Below are positions 25,853 to 33,447 of a DNA stretch of 64,000 nt, piece by piece; the first letter of the stretch is position 1; each line of letters opens with the position of its first letter. This stretch comes from Streptomyces liliiviolaceus (lineage in GTDB: Bacteria > Actinomycetota > Actinomycetes > Streptomycetales > Streptomycetaceae). A program made the position numbers and the translations under genes. The notes beneath the pieces are model-generated. The model made no database searches, had not been told where the DNA came from, and was given only the letters and a program-made list of their open reading frames with translations. The stretch is from assembly GCF_018070025.1 (NCBI RefSeq), contig NZ_JAGPYQ010000001.1:3100001-3164000 (forward strand). The letters are read 5' to 3'.

Positions 25853-27000
25853 GGCGTCCAGCCCCTCACCGCCTCCGTCGCCACGGCTCTGAACTGGCGG
25901 ACCGTGCGGTGCCAGCGGTACTGGGCGGCGCGGTCGCCGGCCGCCTTGCCCATGAGGGTGCGACGGTGGGTGGACAGGGCGAGGGTGCACCAGGCCGCGG
26001 CGAACGAGGACTCGCCACGGGCCAGCAGGCCCGTCTCGCCGTCCACGATCGAGTCGCGCAGGCCGGGTACGTCGAAGGCGATCGCGGGTGTCTCGCGGGC
26101 CGCCGCCTCCGTGACCACCAGCCCCCAGCCCTCCACGGCGGAGGGGTGCAGCAGCAGCCAGGCGGCGCAGAGCAGACGGTGCTTCTCGGCCTCGGAGACA
26201 TGGCCGGTGAACTCGACGCCGGGACCGGCCAGTTGCTGGAGCCGTTGCCGTTCGGGGCCGTCGCCGACGATGACCAGCCGGCCGCCGGTGACCGGGCGGA
26301 CCCGTTCCCACAGGCGCAGCAGCAGCTCGATCCGTTTGTACTCCACGAGCCGTCCCACGGCGAGGAACAGCGGTTCCGGTGAGCGTTCGGCCGGTGCGCC
26401 CGGCTCCTCCACACCGTTGTGCACGACCCGGATGCGTTCGCGCTCGACGCCGATGGCGCGCAGCGCGTGGGCCGTCGACGGGGAGACGGCGACGAGCAGG
26501 CCGCCGCGCTGCCCGCCCGCCAGTGCCCAGTGTTCGAGTCTTCGGCCGAGCCGGGCGGCGGGGGCCAGCGGTCCGCCGAACCGCATCCGCCACAGGTCGG
26601 TGTGCACGTGGTTGACCAGGCACAGGGTCGGTCCGCGGTGCCACAGCGGCGCCAGGTACGGCATGCCGTTGCAGACCTCCACGAGCAGGTCGCAGTCGCC
26701 GACCTGACGCTGGAACGCCGATCTGGCGCGCAGATAGTGGCCGAGGTCACCGCCCGCCGACACGACGCGGTAGTCGCGGTACGCGGCGGGGCCGCCGCAC
26801 AGCAGGGTGACCTGATGGCCGAGGTGGGTCAGCCCCTCGGCGAGTCTGTCGACGAGGAGTTCGGAGCCGCCCGCTGCTTCGTTGCCGTAGTCACGGCGGG
26901 CGAGGAAAACGATTCGGCGCGGCTGTGGGGGGAGCGCCGGGTGTCGCTGCGCGGAGCGGGGGAAGGCGGCGCGCAACGACGAAGGCACGTGCTGGGGCAT
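25849..27000 (-). CDS. GT4-family glycosyltransferase
   Basis: A 383-residue GT-B enzyme. The N-terminal acceptor domain begins RRIVFLARRDYGNEAAGGSELLVDRLAEGL. The C-terminal nucleotide-sugar domain shows AVGRLVEYKRIELLLRLW, LVIVGDGPERQRL and the retaining-GT4 motif HPSAVEGWGLVVTEAAARETPAIAF with the E-x7-E pair. It is the first gene of the nine-gene leftward operon and probably transfers a sugar to a lipid carrier or glycan on the cytoplasmic face before AftD acts outside. ATG 27000 was chosen because the Rossmann strand follows within 30 residues. Confidence 0.86.
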   Translation of the reverse strand: MPQHVPSSLRAAFPRSAQRHPALPPQPRRIVFLARRDYGNEAAGGSELLVDRLAEGLTHLGHQVTLLCGGPAAYRDYRVVSAGGDLGHYLRARSAFQRQVGDCDLLVEVCNGMPYLAPLWHRGPTLCLVNHVHTDLWRMRFGGPLAPAARLGRRLEHWALAGGQRGGLLVAVSPSTAHALRAIGVERERIRVVHNGVEEPGAPAERSPEPLFLAVGRLVEYKRIELLLRLWERVRPVTGGRLVIVGDGPERQRLQQLAGPGVEFTGHVSEAEKHRLLCAAWLLLHPSAVEGWGLVVTEAAARETPAIAFDVPGLRDSIVDGETGLLARGESSFAAAWCTLALSTHRRTLMGKAAGDRAAQYRWHRTVRQFRAVATEAVRGWTP

Positions 27001-27378
27001 GGGTGCTCCAACTCGTCTCGGGGTGCGGAACCAGCGTGGGACGTGGGGGGTTGGTGTGTTCCGGTGCGTGTGAGGGGGTGTGGCGGTGCGTTCGGTGCGT
27101 TCGGTGCGTTCGGTCCGTTCGTTCTGTTCGGTGCGGTGCGGGAACCCTGAATGTCCCGCGGTGGATATCCGTATGGAGGGATGGAGCCGATCTGCCGGTG
27201 CTTCGGTGGGGGTTTCTGCGGGACTTCTGTGGGGTGTGTTCCGTGGGGGTGAACGGGGCCTGCTGTGACGGGATGCGGGTGGACCGTGTTCGGGTGGGGT
27301 GGACAGTTTTCGCCCGCTGGTTCGCTGCGGCTACTCACCGAAGTGACAATTTCGGGGCTTTGTGGAGCTGACGTCTCA
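27001..27378. other. 378-bp gap between GT4 and PorA-like genes
   Basis: This leader of the glycan operon holds no gene I can support. Its notable content is a G/T-rich 9-mer tandem repeat (27085-27129). I saw no convincing -35/-10 pair for the minus strand and no strong hairpin after the PorA-like gene. Confidence 0.5.
27085..27129. repeat. Nonamer tandem repeat (GGTGCGTTC)
   Basis: Three exact GGTGCGTTC units and two degenerate ones (GGTCCGTTC, GTTCTGTTC) lie in the leader of the GT4-led operon, 85 bp upstream of its start codon. Copy number may vary by slippage. Confidence 0.8.
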
Positions 27379-28356
27379 TCACATTGTGAGCGGTTCCTGG
27401 GAGCTCTCGGGCGTATCGGGATGCGGACGCCCTCGTACCACCAAAACGGCACCCACCGCGGCCAGGAGGAAACCGACAATTCCCGCTCCCAGCGGCACCG
27501 TCCGCCCCACCGCGCGCAGCAGACCGCTGTCCGTGTCGGCGAGATCCACCTGCTGCTTCTGGGTCTCGGGGGTGAACGCGATCCGTTTGCTGTCGAGCAG
27601 GACGACGGCGTCCTTCTTCGTCCCGGGCGCCCGGAGCGTCTTGCGGGGGCCGATCGCGGCGTAGATGATCCGGCCCGTGCGCTGGTCGGCGACCAGCTCG
27701 ACGCCGTGGTTGGAGTACCACTCCTCGGCGAGGACCTGGCCGGCGTCCTCCACGCCCACGAGGGTGCCCGGGACCAGCCGGGTGCCGGTCTTGGTGGCGG
27801 GTACGGTCCCGGTGAACCGCAGACCCTTGTACCCCTGGATCCGCTTCTCACCCCGGTACTTCAGCGTGACGGTCGAGCCGAGGGTGTTGTCCCACCAGAT
27901 GTACGAGCGTTTCTGCACGTCGAAGGGGAACTTGAGGTAGGCCTCGCCCTCGAAGTACGGCTCCTCCTCGCAGCAGTGGACCGGCTTGTTCGTCCTGCGG
28001 TCGGTCACCCAGCGCTCCATGGTCCACTGGAGCGAATCGTGCGGGTCGGCCGCGGGCAGCGTCTTGTCCGTGTCGACGGACGTGGACACGTCCCAGACCG
28101 CCCGGCCGCTCTTCTCGCTCTCGGCGACGTCCCCGCGGACCTGCCGGGTGATGGTGAGCTTCTTGTCGTCGACGGTCTCGATCTCGTCGGTGTCGAAATA
28201 ACTGCCCGTGCCGGTGAAGACGGTCGTCTGGTCGGTGTCGATGGGAGTGCGCTGGGCGCGTGGTTCGACGTACCAGGCGAGCAGTGGGGCCAGGACGAGC
28301 AGGAAGACGCCCAGACCCAGTATGACCAGGGAGAAGGGTGTGGCGGTACGGCGCAT
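27379..28356 (-). CDS. PorA/DUF3068-family membrane-anchored protein
   Basis: A 325-residue protein with one N-terminal membrane helix (FSLVILGLGVFLLVLAPLLAWYV, residues 8-30), a large beta-rich extracytoplasmic region of about 260 residues, and one C-terminal helix (VPLGAGIVGFLLAAVGAVLVV). This matches the DUF3068 family, named porin PorA in databases although a porin function in Streptomyces is doubtful. A CC pair (HCCEEEP) lies mid-domain. The family commonly sits next to AftD-type genes, which fits the operon downstream. It has its own promoter at 28442-28471. Confidence 0.82.
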   Translation of the reverse strand: MRRTATPFSLVILGLGVFLLVLAPLLAWYVEPRAQRTPIDTDQTTVFTGTGSYFDTDEIETVDDKKLTITRQVRGDVAESEKSGRAVWDVSTSVDTDKTLPAADPHDSLQWTMERWVTDRRTNKPVHCCEEEPYFEGEAYLKFPFDVQKRSYIWWDNTLGSTVTLKYRGEKRIQGYKGLRFTGTVPATKTGTRLVPGTLVGVEDAGQVLAEEWYSNHGVELVADQRTGRIIYAAIGPRKTLRAPGTKKDAVVLLDSKRIAFTPETQKQQVDLADTDSGLLRAVGRTVPLGAGIVGFLLAAVGAVLVVRGRPHPDTPESSQEPLTM

Positions 28357-28441
28357 CCGGGCACTCCAAGGGCTCTTGGTGACGCGGCACGAACAGGTGC
28401 CGGCACGGTGGGGGAGGGTGCAGGTGCGGTATGGGCCGGGA

Positions 28442-28471
28442 ACCGTAGGCGCACCCTTGACGAAGTGTCAA
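28442..28471 (-). promoter_or_regulatory. Sigma-70-type promoter of the PorA-like gene
   Basis: On the minus strand TTGACA (28471-28466) and TACGGT (28447-28442) are 18 bp apart. They would start transcription about 75-80 bp before the start codon at 28356. Confidence 0.6.
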
Positions 28472-28555
28472 TGCGTTGATGACACTGAGGACTTGCCGGC
28501 ACCGGGGACTCTTCGGCCGGGGCGAGGTGGGCCCGGTGGCGAGGGAGATGTGCCG

Positions 28556-28590
28556 CGCCCGACAGGGGCGCGGGGAACTGCGCGACCAGC
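28556..28590 (+). repeat. Single interspersed repeat copy in a divergent gap
   Basis: AGGGGCGCGGGGAACTGCGC with the GACCAGCCAC right flank. It is the main feature of the 326-bp gap 28357-28682 besides the PorA-gene promoter; the rest of the gap shows nothing recognisable. Confidence 0.8.
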
Positions 28591-28682
28591 CACGGTCGGC
28601 CCGCGGATTCCGGGATTTCGGACGGCGCTCCCAGCGGAGCGCCGCGGTGGGGGTGACCTTTCGACAGAGAGGCTGACCCGCG

Positions 28683-28835
28683 ATGTCCAGACTGCTCGCC
28701 GCCCTGCTGACCGTGACGGCCGCCGCCGTGCTCGCCGTGGGCGCCGCCCTCGGCATCGTCGCGCTGCTCGACGCGACCCCGGAGCAGCCGAACACGCCGC
28801 TCATCACCTATGAGACGGCCGGCCGGGAGCGCTGA
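28683..28835 (+). CDS. Small single-helix membrane protein (DUF2613-like)
   Basis: A 50-residue protein starting MSRLLAALLTVTAAAVLAVG, with one hydrophobic helix (about 4-30) and a short polar tail ending YETAGRER. AGAGAGG lies upstream of the ATG, and the stop is only 2 bp before the next gene start, which favours a real translated gene coupled to the PucR-type regulator. Size and helix position resemble DUF2613 proteins, but the match is too short to be sure. Confidence 0.6.
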   Translation: MSRLLAALLTVTAAAVLAVGAALGIVALLDATPEQPNTPLITYETAGRER

Positions 28836-28837
28836 CC

Positions 28838-30079
28838 ATGGCTCTCCGCCCGGCACCCGTCCCCGTGCGCTCGGCCTGGCACGACGTACCGCGCCTCCAG
28901 GTGCGGCAGTTCGCCGCGCTCGCGATGGCCGAGGCGCCCGCGCTCGCCGAGCAGATCCTCCAGGAGATACAGCACGAGTACCCGCATCTGCCCGTGGTGC
29001 TCGACGACTCGGGCGAGCCGATGGCGCTGGTCGGCATCCGCCGGGCCATCGAGGTGTTCGTCCAGCACCTGGAGACCGCCGAGGGCCGGCCGCGCGTCCA
29101 TCCCGAGGTCTTCCAGGAGTTCGGCCGCGGCGAGGGCCTCAACGGCCGCAGCCTCGACTCGCTCCAGGCGATCTACCGGCTCGGGGTACGGCTCGCCTGG
29201 CGCCGCTTCGCCGAGATCGGCACGCGCGTGGAGATCCCGCCGCCCGCGATGTACGAGCTGGTCGACGCCGGATACGAGTACCTGGACGGGCTGGTCGACC
29301 AATCCGTACGCGGTTACGCCGAGGCCGCCGCCCGGCAGGCCGGGGAACGACTGAGGCTGCAGCGCCGGCTGATGGAACTGCTCCTCGCCGAGCACCACCG
29401 CGGTGATCCGGCCGAGGCGCTCACCGAACGGGCCGCGCGGATCGGCTGGCCGCTGCCCGGCAAGGTCGCGGTCGGCGTCCTGCTGCGGCCCGCCCGGGAG
29501 GCCGTCGCGCCCGCCGTGAGCCAGGGCGTACTGCTGGACATGGAGTACGAGCAGCCCCGCATGGTCGTGCCCGAGCCCGACGCGGCCGGGCGCCCCGAAC
29601 TGCTGCACCGGGCGCTGACCGGCTGGGCCGGCGCGATCGGCCCGCCCGTGCCGCTGCGCGACGCGGCGAAGTCGCTGCGCTGGGCGGAGGCGGCGGTACG
29701 GCTGATGGAGCGCGGGCTGCTCCCCGCGGGAGAGGTGCTGTACTGCACCGAACACACCGAGGCGCTGGTCCTGCTGCAACCGGAGGAGCTGATCGACGAC
29801 CTGGCGCTGCGCTGTCTGGAGCCGCTCGCCCACTGCGGTCCCACGCACGGGCGGCGGCTCGCCGAGACGATGCTGGCCTGGCTGGAGACACGGGGCGGGG
29901 CTCCCGAGGTGGCCGCGCGCCTGGGGGTCCACCCGCAGACCGTACGGTATCGCCTTCGGCAGATCAGGGAGCTGTGGGGGGACGAGGTCGACGACCCCGA
30001 CCGGCGCTTCGAACTGGAGCTGGTGCTCCGGGCCCAGCGCCTCCGGGGCGAGCTCGGCGACCCCCGCACCCGCCGCTGA
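28838..30079 (+). CDS. PucR/CdaR-family transcriptional regulator
   Basis: A 413-residue cytoplasmic regulator. The N-terminal half is helical (HEYPHLPVVLDDSGEPMALVGIRRAIEVF; FGRGEGLNGRSLDSLQAIYRLGVRLAWRRF), like RsbRD-type domains. A central GGDEF-like remnant follows. The C-terminal HTH of the PucR class is LGVHPQTVRYRLRQIRELWGD. Such proteins activate catabolic or secondary-metabolite genes. It is co-transcribed with the upstream 50-residue membrane protein. The target is unknown. Confidence 0.8.
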   Translation: MALRPAPVPVRSAWHDVPRLQVRQFAALAMAEAPALAEQILQEIQHEYPHLPVVLDDSGEPMALVGIRRAIEVFVQHLETAEGRPRVHPEVFQEFGRGEGLNGRSLDSLQAIYRLGVRLAWRRFAEIGTRVEIPPPAMYELVDAGYEYLDGLVDQSVRGYAEAAARQAGERLRLQRRLMELLLAEHHRGDPAEALTERAARIGWPLPGKVAVGVLLRPAREAVAPAVSQGVLLDMEYEQPRMVVPEPDAAGRPELLHRALTGWAGAIGPPVPLRDAAKSLRWAEAAVRLMERGLLPAGEVLYCTEHTEALVLLQPEELIDDLALRCLEPLAHCGPTHGRRLAETMLAWLETRGGAPEVAARLGVHPQTVRYRLRQIRELWGDEVDDPDRRFELELVLRAQRLRGELGDPRTRR

Positions 30080-30160
30080 AACAGCTCTTCTCTCCCACCC
30101 ACCCACCCGTTTGCGGCAGTCGACCGGTGGGCCTCCGGAGCAGGGGGCCTCGCGCGCCCA

Positions 30161-30226
30161 TTGCCCCGCCCAACCCGTGTGAGTAGCCTGTGTTCGCTAT
30201 GCCGATCGGCTGTTGAAATTTCGAAC
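30161..30226 (+). promoter_or_regulatory. Promoter and IclR-type operator of the iclR-lactonase operon
   Basis: TTGCCC (30161-30166) and TAGCCT (30184-30189) are 17 bp apart. The palindrome-like site TGTTGAAATTTCGAAC (30211-30226) lies downstream, between promoter and start codon. It matches 13 of 16 positions of GTTCGAAATTTCGAAC and suggests autoregulation by the encoded IclR protein. Confidence 0.55.
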
Positions 30227-30245
30227 GTAAGGGAGGGGGCCAGTT

Positions 30246-31019
30246 GTGGGACGCCTCGTACCTGCCGTAACCAGGGCTCTCGACATACTTGAGCTCTTCC
30301 TCGACGGGGACGGCACACTCTCCGCCCCCGACATCGTGCGCCGGCTGCAGCTGCCGCGCACCACCGTCCACGAACTGGTGACGACACTCGCCGCACGTTC
30401 GTACATCACGCCCGTACCGGGTCAGCCCGGACGCTACCGGCTCGGCGTGCGGCCGTACCAGCTCGGCAGCCGCTACTCCGAGCAGCTGGACCTCGCCGCC
30501 GAGGGGCAGCAGGTCGCCCGGTCCGTCGCGGAGACCTGCGACGAGACCGTGCACGTGGCGATCCTGGAGGGCACGGACGTCATCTACATCGCCAAGGTCG
30601 ACTCCACGCACGCCGTGCGCATGGTGTCCGCCGCCGGCCGCCGCCTCCCCGCGCACTGCACCTCCGTGGGCAAGATGCTGCTCGCCTCGCTGTCCGAGCC
30701 GGAGCTGACCTCGCGGATCCCCGACGACGCCGACCTGATCCGGATGACGCCGAACAGCATCACCGAACCGGGCGCCCTGCGCGAGGCCCTCGTCGAGATC
30801 CGCGCCCGCGGCATCGCGGTGGAGAGCCGGGAGTCGAACCCGGACGTCAGTTGCATCGCCGCACCGGTGCGCGACCGCACGGGCCAGGTCGTGGCCGCGC
30901 TGTCCATCTCCGTGCCGATGATCCGCTGGAGCGAGGACCGCAAGGTCGAGCTGGAGGGGCTCGCCGCCAAGGGCGCGGCCGAGCTGTCGGAGCGACTCGG
31001 ACACCGGAGCGTCGGATGA
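30246..31019 (+). CDS. IclR-family regulator, proposed master of the arabinan/sugar-acid regulon
   Basis: A 257-residue protein. The N-terminal winged helix (about 5-65) contains TRALDILELFLDGDGTLSAPDIVRRLQLPRTTVHELV. The C-terminal effector domain (about 80-250) has the IclR features HVAILEGTDVIYIAKVD, LPAHCTSVGKMLLA and RGIAVESRESNPDVSCIAAPVRD. The start is GTG 30246. It is ATGA-coupled to an SMP-30 lactonase gene. Copies of a GTTCGAAATTTCGAAC-like palindrome lie upstream of this gene and of four other sugar units in the window, so I infer that it represses them until a sugar or lactone binds. Confidence 0.86.
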   Translation: MGRLVPAVTRALDILELFLDGDGTLSAPDIVRRLQLPRTTVHELVTTLAARSYITPVPGQPGRYRLGVRPYQLGSRYSEQLDLAAEGQQVARSVAETCDETVHVAILEGTDVIYIAKVDSTHAVRMVSAAGRRLPAHCTSVGKMLLASLSEPELTSRIPDDADLIRMTPNSITEPGALREALVEIRARGIAVESRESNPDVSCIAAPVRDRTGQVVAALSISVPMIRWSEDRKVELEGLAAKGAAELSERLGHRSVG

Positions 31020-31945
31020 GCCGTCGGCCGTCGGGGACGCACGCGTACGAGGTGGCCGTCCGGGCGGAGGCGGCCCTCGGGGAGGGCCCCACCTGGGACG
31101 CCGACGCCCAGCGGCTGATCTGGATCGACATCCTCGGGTCCCGGGTGTTCACGTACGACCCGGTCTCCGGCCGGCGCACGGTGCTCGCCACCGAGCAGCA
31201 CGTGGGCGCCGCCAAGCCCCGGGCGGGCGGCGGCCTGGTCGTCAACCTCCGTGACGGGATCGGCCTGTACGGCCCGGACTCCGTGACGGGTGCGGACGGG
31301 GTCCCCGGCGGGAGCCCCACCGGCGACCCCTCCTCGGCCGCTCAGGAATTCCGCTGGCTGCACCGCGAGGTCGTCCCCGGCCGCCGTGCCAACGACGCGG
31401 CGGTCGCGCCCGACGGCTCCCTGTGGGCGGGCACCATGCGCTACGACGAGGCACCGGGCGGCGGCACGCTCTCCCGGTTCGCCCCGGACGGCTCGGCCGA
31501 GACCGTCCTCGACGACGTGGCGGTGAGCAACGGCACGGGCTGGAGCCCCGACGGCCGCCTCATGTACTACATCGACTCGCCGACGCGACGGATCGACGTC
31601 TTCGACTATGACGGCCAACAGGTCGGCAACAGGCGCCAGCTGGCGGTCATCGAAGAAGGGGAGGGCTTCCCCGACGGGCTCACCGTCGACGCCGAGGGCT
31701 GTGTCTGGGTCGCCCTGTGGGACGGCGGCGCGATCCGCCGCTACACCCCGTCCGGCGAGCTGGACCACGTCGTGGAACTGCCCGTACCGCGCCCCACGGC
31801 CTGCGCGTTCGGCGGCGCAGACCTGACCGACCTGTACATCACGACAGCCCGTACGGGCCTGGAGACACCGCACCCGCTCGCGGGGTCGGTGCTGGTCGTC
31901 CCCGGCGCGGGACGGGGCTTGCCCCAACCGGCCTTCGCCGGCTGA
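31016..31945 (+). CDS. SMP-30/gluconolactonase-family sugar lactonase
   Basis: A 309-residue six-bladed beta-propeller. Recognisable positions are ALGEGPTWDADAQRLIWIDI (Glu metal ligand in GEGP), RRANDAAVAPDGSLWAGTM (Asn ligand in ND), SNGTGWSPDGRLMYYIDS (Asn and Asp ligands) and GFPDGLTVDAEGCVW (Asp ligand). Such enzymes hydrolyse aldonolactones to aldonic acids with a divalent metal. ATG 31016 overlaps the IclR stop as ATGA. With the dehydrogenase and dehydratase genes near 57 kb it could form an oxidative pentose/hexose route. Confidence 0.86.
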   Translation: MSRRPSGTHAYEVAVRAEAALGEGPTWDADAQRLIWIDILGSRVFTYDPVSGRRTVLATEQHVGAAKPRAGGGLVVNLRDGIGLYGPDSVTGADGVPGGSPTGDPSSAAQEFRWLHREVVPGRRANDAAVAPDGSLWAGTMRYDEAPGGGTLSRFAPDGSAETVLDDVAVSNGTGWSPDGRLMYYIDSPTRRIDVFDYDGQQVGNRRQLAVIEEGEGFPDGLTVDAEGCVWVALWDGGAIRRYTPSGELDHVVELPVPRPTACAFGGADLTDLYITTARTGLETPHPLAGSVLVVPGAGRGLPQPAFAG

Positions 31946-31960
31946 CGGTTTCCTACTGCA

Positions 31961-32002
31961 CAGCCGACAGCCGACAGCCGACAGCCGACAGCCGACAGCC
32001 GA
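31961..32002. repeat. Heptamer tandem repeat (CAGCCGA) x6
   Basis: Six exact copies lie between the convergent lactonase and GntR genes, followed by degenerate units (CATCTGA, CAGCTGA) up to about 32037. The position suggests a neutral or terminator-neighbouring slippage site. Confidence 0.85.
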
Positions 32003-32068
32003 CATCTGACGGCTGGCAGCTGACGGCCGACATCTGATGGCTCGCCCCGCCCGGATTCCGGGCGGGGC

Positions 32069-32764
32069 TCAGTCCGCCCGGCCCGAGTCCTCGGTCAGCG
32101 CCGCGGCCGTCATCGTGAGGTGTTCGATCAGGACCGCCGCCGCGGTGTCGGCGTCGCGGGCCAGCGCCGCCTCCTCCAGCCTGCGGTGTTCCTTCGCGCC
32201 GTCCCGGCCCGGGTTGCGGTGCGTCGACCAGCGGCGGGCCAGCTCGCTCGCGGTCCACAGGCGGTCGAAGGTCTCCATCAGCGTGGGGTTGCCGCACCCC
32301 TCCAGCAGTGTGCGGTGGAACGCCCGGTGGGCCTCGGCCCAGGCGGCGGTGTAGTACTCGCCCTCCTCCGGCGCGAACGCCGGGGTGCGCGCCAGCCGAT
32401 GGTGGGCCGCCCGCACGCGCGCCTCCCAGTCGAGGTCGCCGCGCTCCACGGACATGCGCAGCACGACCGGTTCGATGGTCCTGCGCGCCTCCGCGATCTC
32501 CTGCCAGCGCCGGTCCGAGAACGACGGGACCGTGAACCCGCGATTGGGCAGCCGGTCGGCGAACCCCTCCCCGACCAGCCGCACCAGCGCCTCGCGTGTG
32601 ACGGCCAGACTCACGCCCTCCTGCTTGGCGAGGTCCTGCGGCTTGAGGGCGTCCCCCGGGGCGAAGTCCCCGCGCATGATCGCGTCCCGCAGATGTGCGT
32701 GGACCTGCTCGGAGAGCATCTGCTTCCCGGTGGGGGCCGGAGACGCGGGCGGAGTGTCAGTCAT
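32069..32764 (-). CDS. GntR-family regulator with FCD domain
   Basis: A 231-residue regulator with an N-terminal winged helix (LSEQVHAHLRDAIMRGDFAPGDALKPQDLAKQEGVSLAVTREAL) and a helical FCD ligand domain (about 85-215: ARRTIEPVVLRMSVERGD, AHRAFHRTLLEGCGNPTLMETFDRLW). It is divergent from the PEBP-family gene with an 89-bp shared gap that contains a perfect AT-rich palindrome. It most likely controls that gene and itself. Confidence 0.86.
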   Translation of the reverse strand: MTDTPPASPAPTGKQMLSEQVHAHLRDAIMRGDFAPGDALKPQDLAKQEGVSLAVTREALVRLVGEGFADRLPNRGFTVPSFSDRRWQEIAEARRTIEPVVLRMSVERGDLDWEARVRAAHHRLARTPAFAPEEGEYYTAAWAEAHRAFHRTLLEGCGNPTLMETFDRLWTASELARRWSTHRNPGRDGAKEHRRLEEAALARDADTAAAVLIEHLTMTAAALTEDSGRAD

Positions 32765-32789
32765 GACCTCAGCATAGACGATTTCCCAG

Positions 32790-32801
32790 ATAATCGATTA
32801 T
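32790..32801. promoter_or_regulatory. Perfect palindrome ATAATCGATTAT, candidate GntR operator
   Basis: A 12-bp perfect palindrome, strikingly AT-rich for this genome, lies between the divergent GntR and PEBP genes, 26 bp from the regulator start. FCD-type GntR proteins bind short palindromes of this kind. Confidence 0.6.
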
Positions 32802-32853
32802 TGGTGTTACTGTCGATTGTGTTGCGACCCGCAGCCCCGAAAGGAACACCCCC

Positions 32854-33447
32854 ATGACCCTCAACGACCCCTTCGCCCGCCTCCCCGAGGTCCCTTCCTT
32901 CACCGTCACCAGCACCACCGTCGCCGACGGGGCCGCCTGGCCGCCCGAGCAGCACGCCTCCGGCCTGCCCGGCGGGAAGGACGTCTCCCCGCAGCTCTCC
33001 TGGAGCGGCGCACCGGCGGGCACCGAGAGCTACGCCGTCACCGTGTACGACCCCGACGCCCCCACCGGCTCCGGGTTCTGGCACTGGGCGGTCGCCGACC
33101 TCCCCGCCACGGTCACCGGACTGCCCGAGGGTGCCGGTGACGACACGGGCTCGGGCCTGTCCGAGGGCGCGTACCAGCTGCCCAACGACGCCCGCGCGGC
33201 CCGTTACATCGGCGCCGCCCCGCCCGCCGGGCACGGCCCGCACCGCTACTTCGTCGTGGTGCACGCCCTCGACACCGCCTCCATCGGTGTCCCGGCCGAC
33301 GCCACGCCTGCCGTCCTCGGCTTCACCATGGCCGGCCACATCCTCGGCCGCGCGGTCCTGACCGCCACCGCCGAGACCCCTGCCGAAGCCACCGCCGAGA
33401 CCCCCGCCGAAGCCTCCGCCGAGGCCTCTGCCGAGACCTCCGCCTGA
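32854..33447 (+). CDS. YbhB/YbcL (PEBP) family protein
   Basis: A 197-residue protein with the phosphatidylethanolamine-binding-protein-like fold. Diagnostic motifs are YAVTVYDPDAPTGSGFWHWAV (DPDAP loop) and PPAGHGPHRYFVVVHALD (GxHRY). No signal peptide is present. Bacterial members bind small anionic ligands or inhibit kinases or proteases; a specific role is unknown. The last 30 residues are an imperfect AETPAEA repeat, probably disordered. ATG 32854 follows AAAGGAAC. The stop overlaps the next gene (TGATG). Confidence 0.86.
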   Translation: MTLNDPFARLPEVPSFTVTSTTVADGAAWPPEQHASGLPGGKDVSPQLSWSGAPAGTESYAVTVYDPDAPTGSGFWHWAVADLPATVTGLPEGAGDDTGSGLSEGAYQLPNDARAARYIGAAPPAGHGPHRYFVVVHALDTASIGVPADATPAVLGFTMAGHILGRAVLTATAETPAEATAETPAEASAEASAETSA

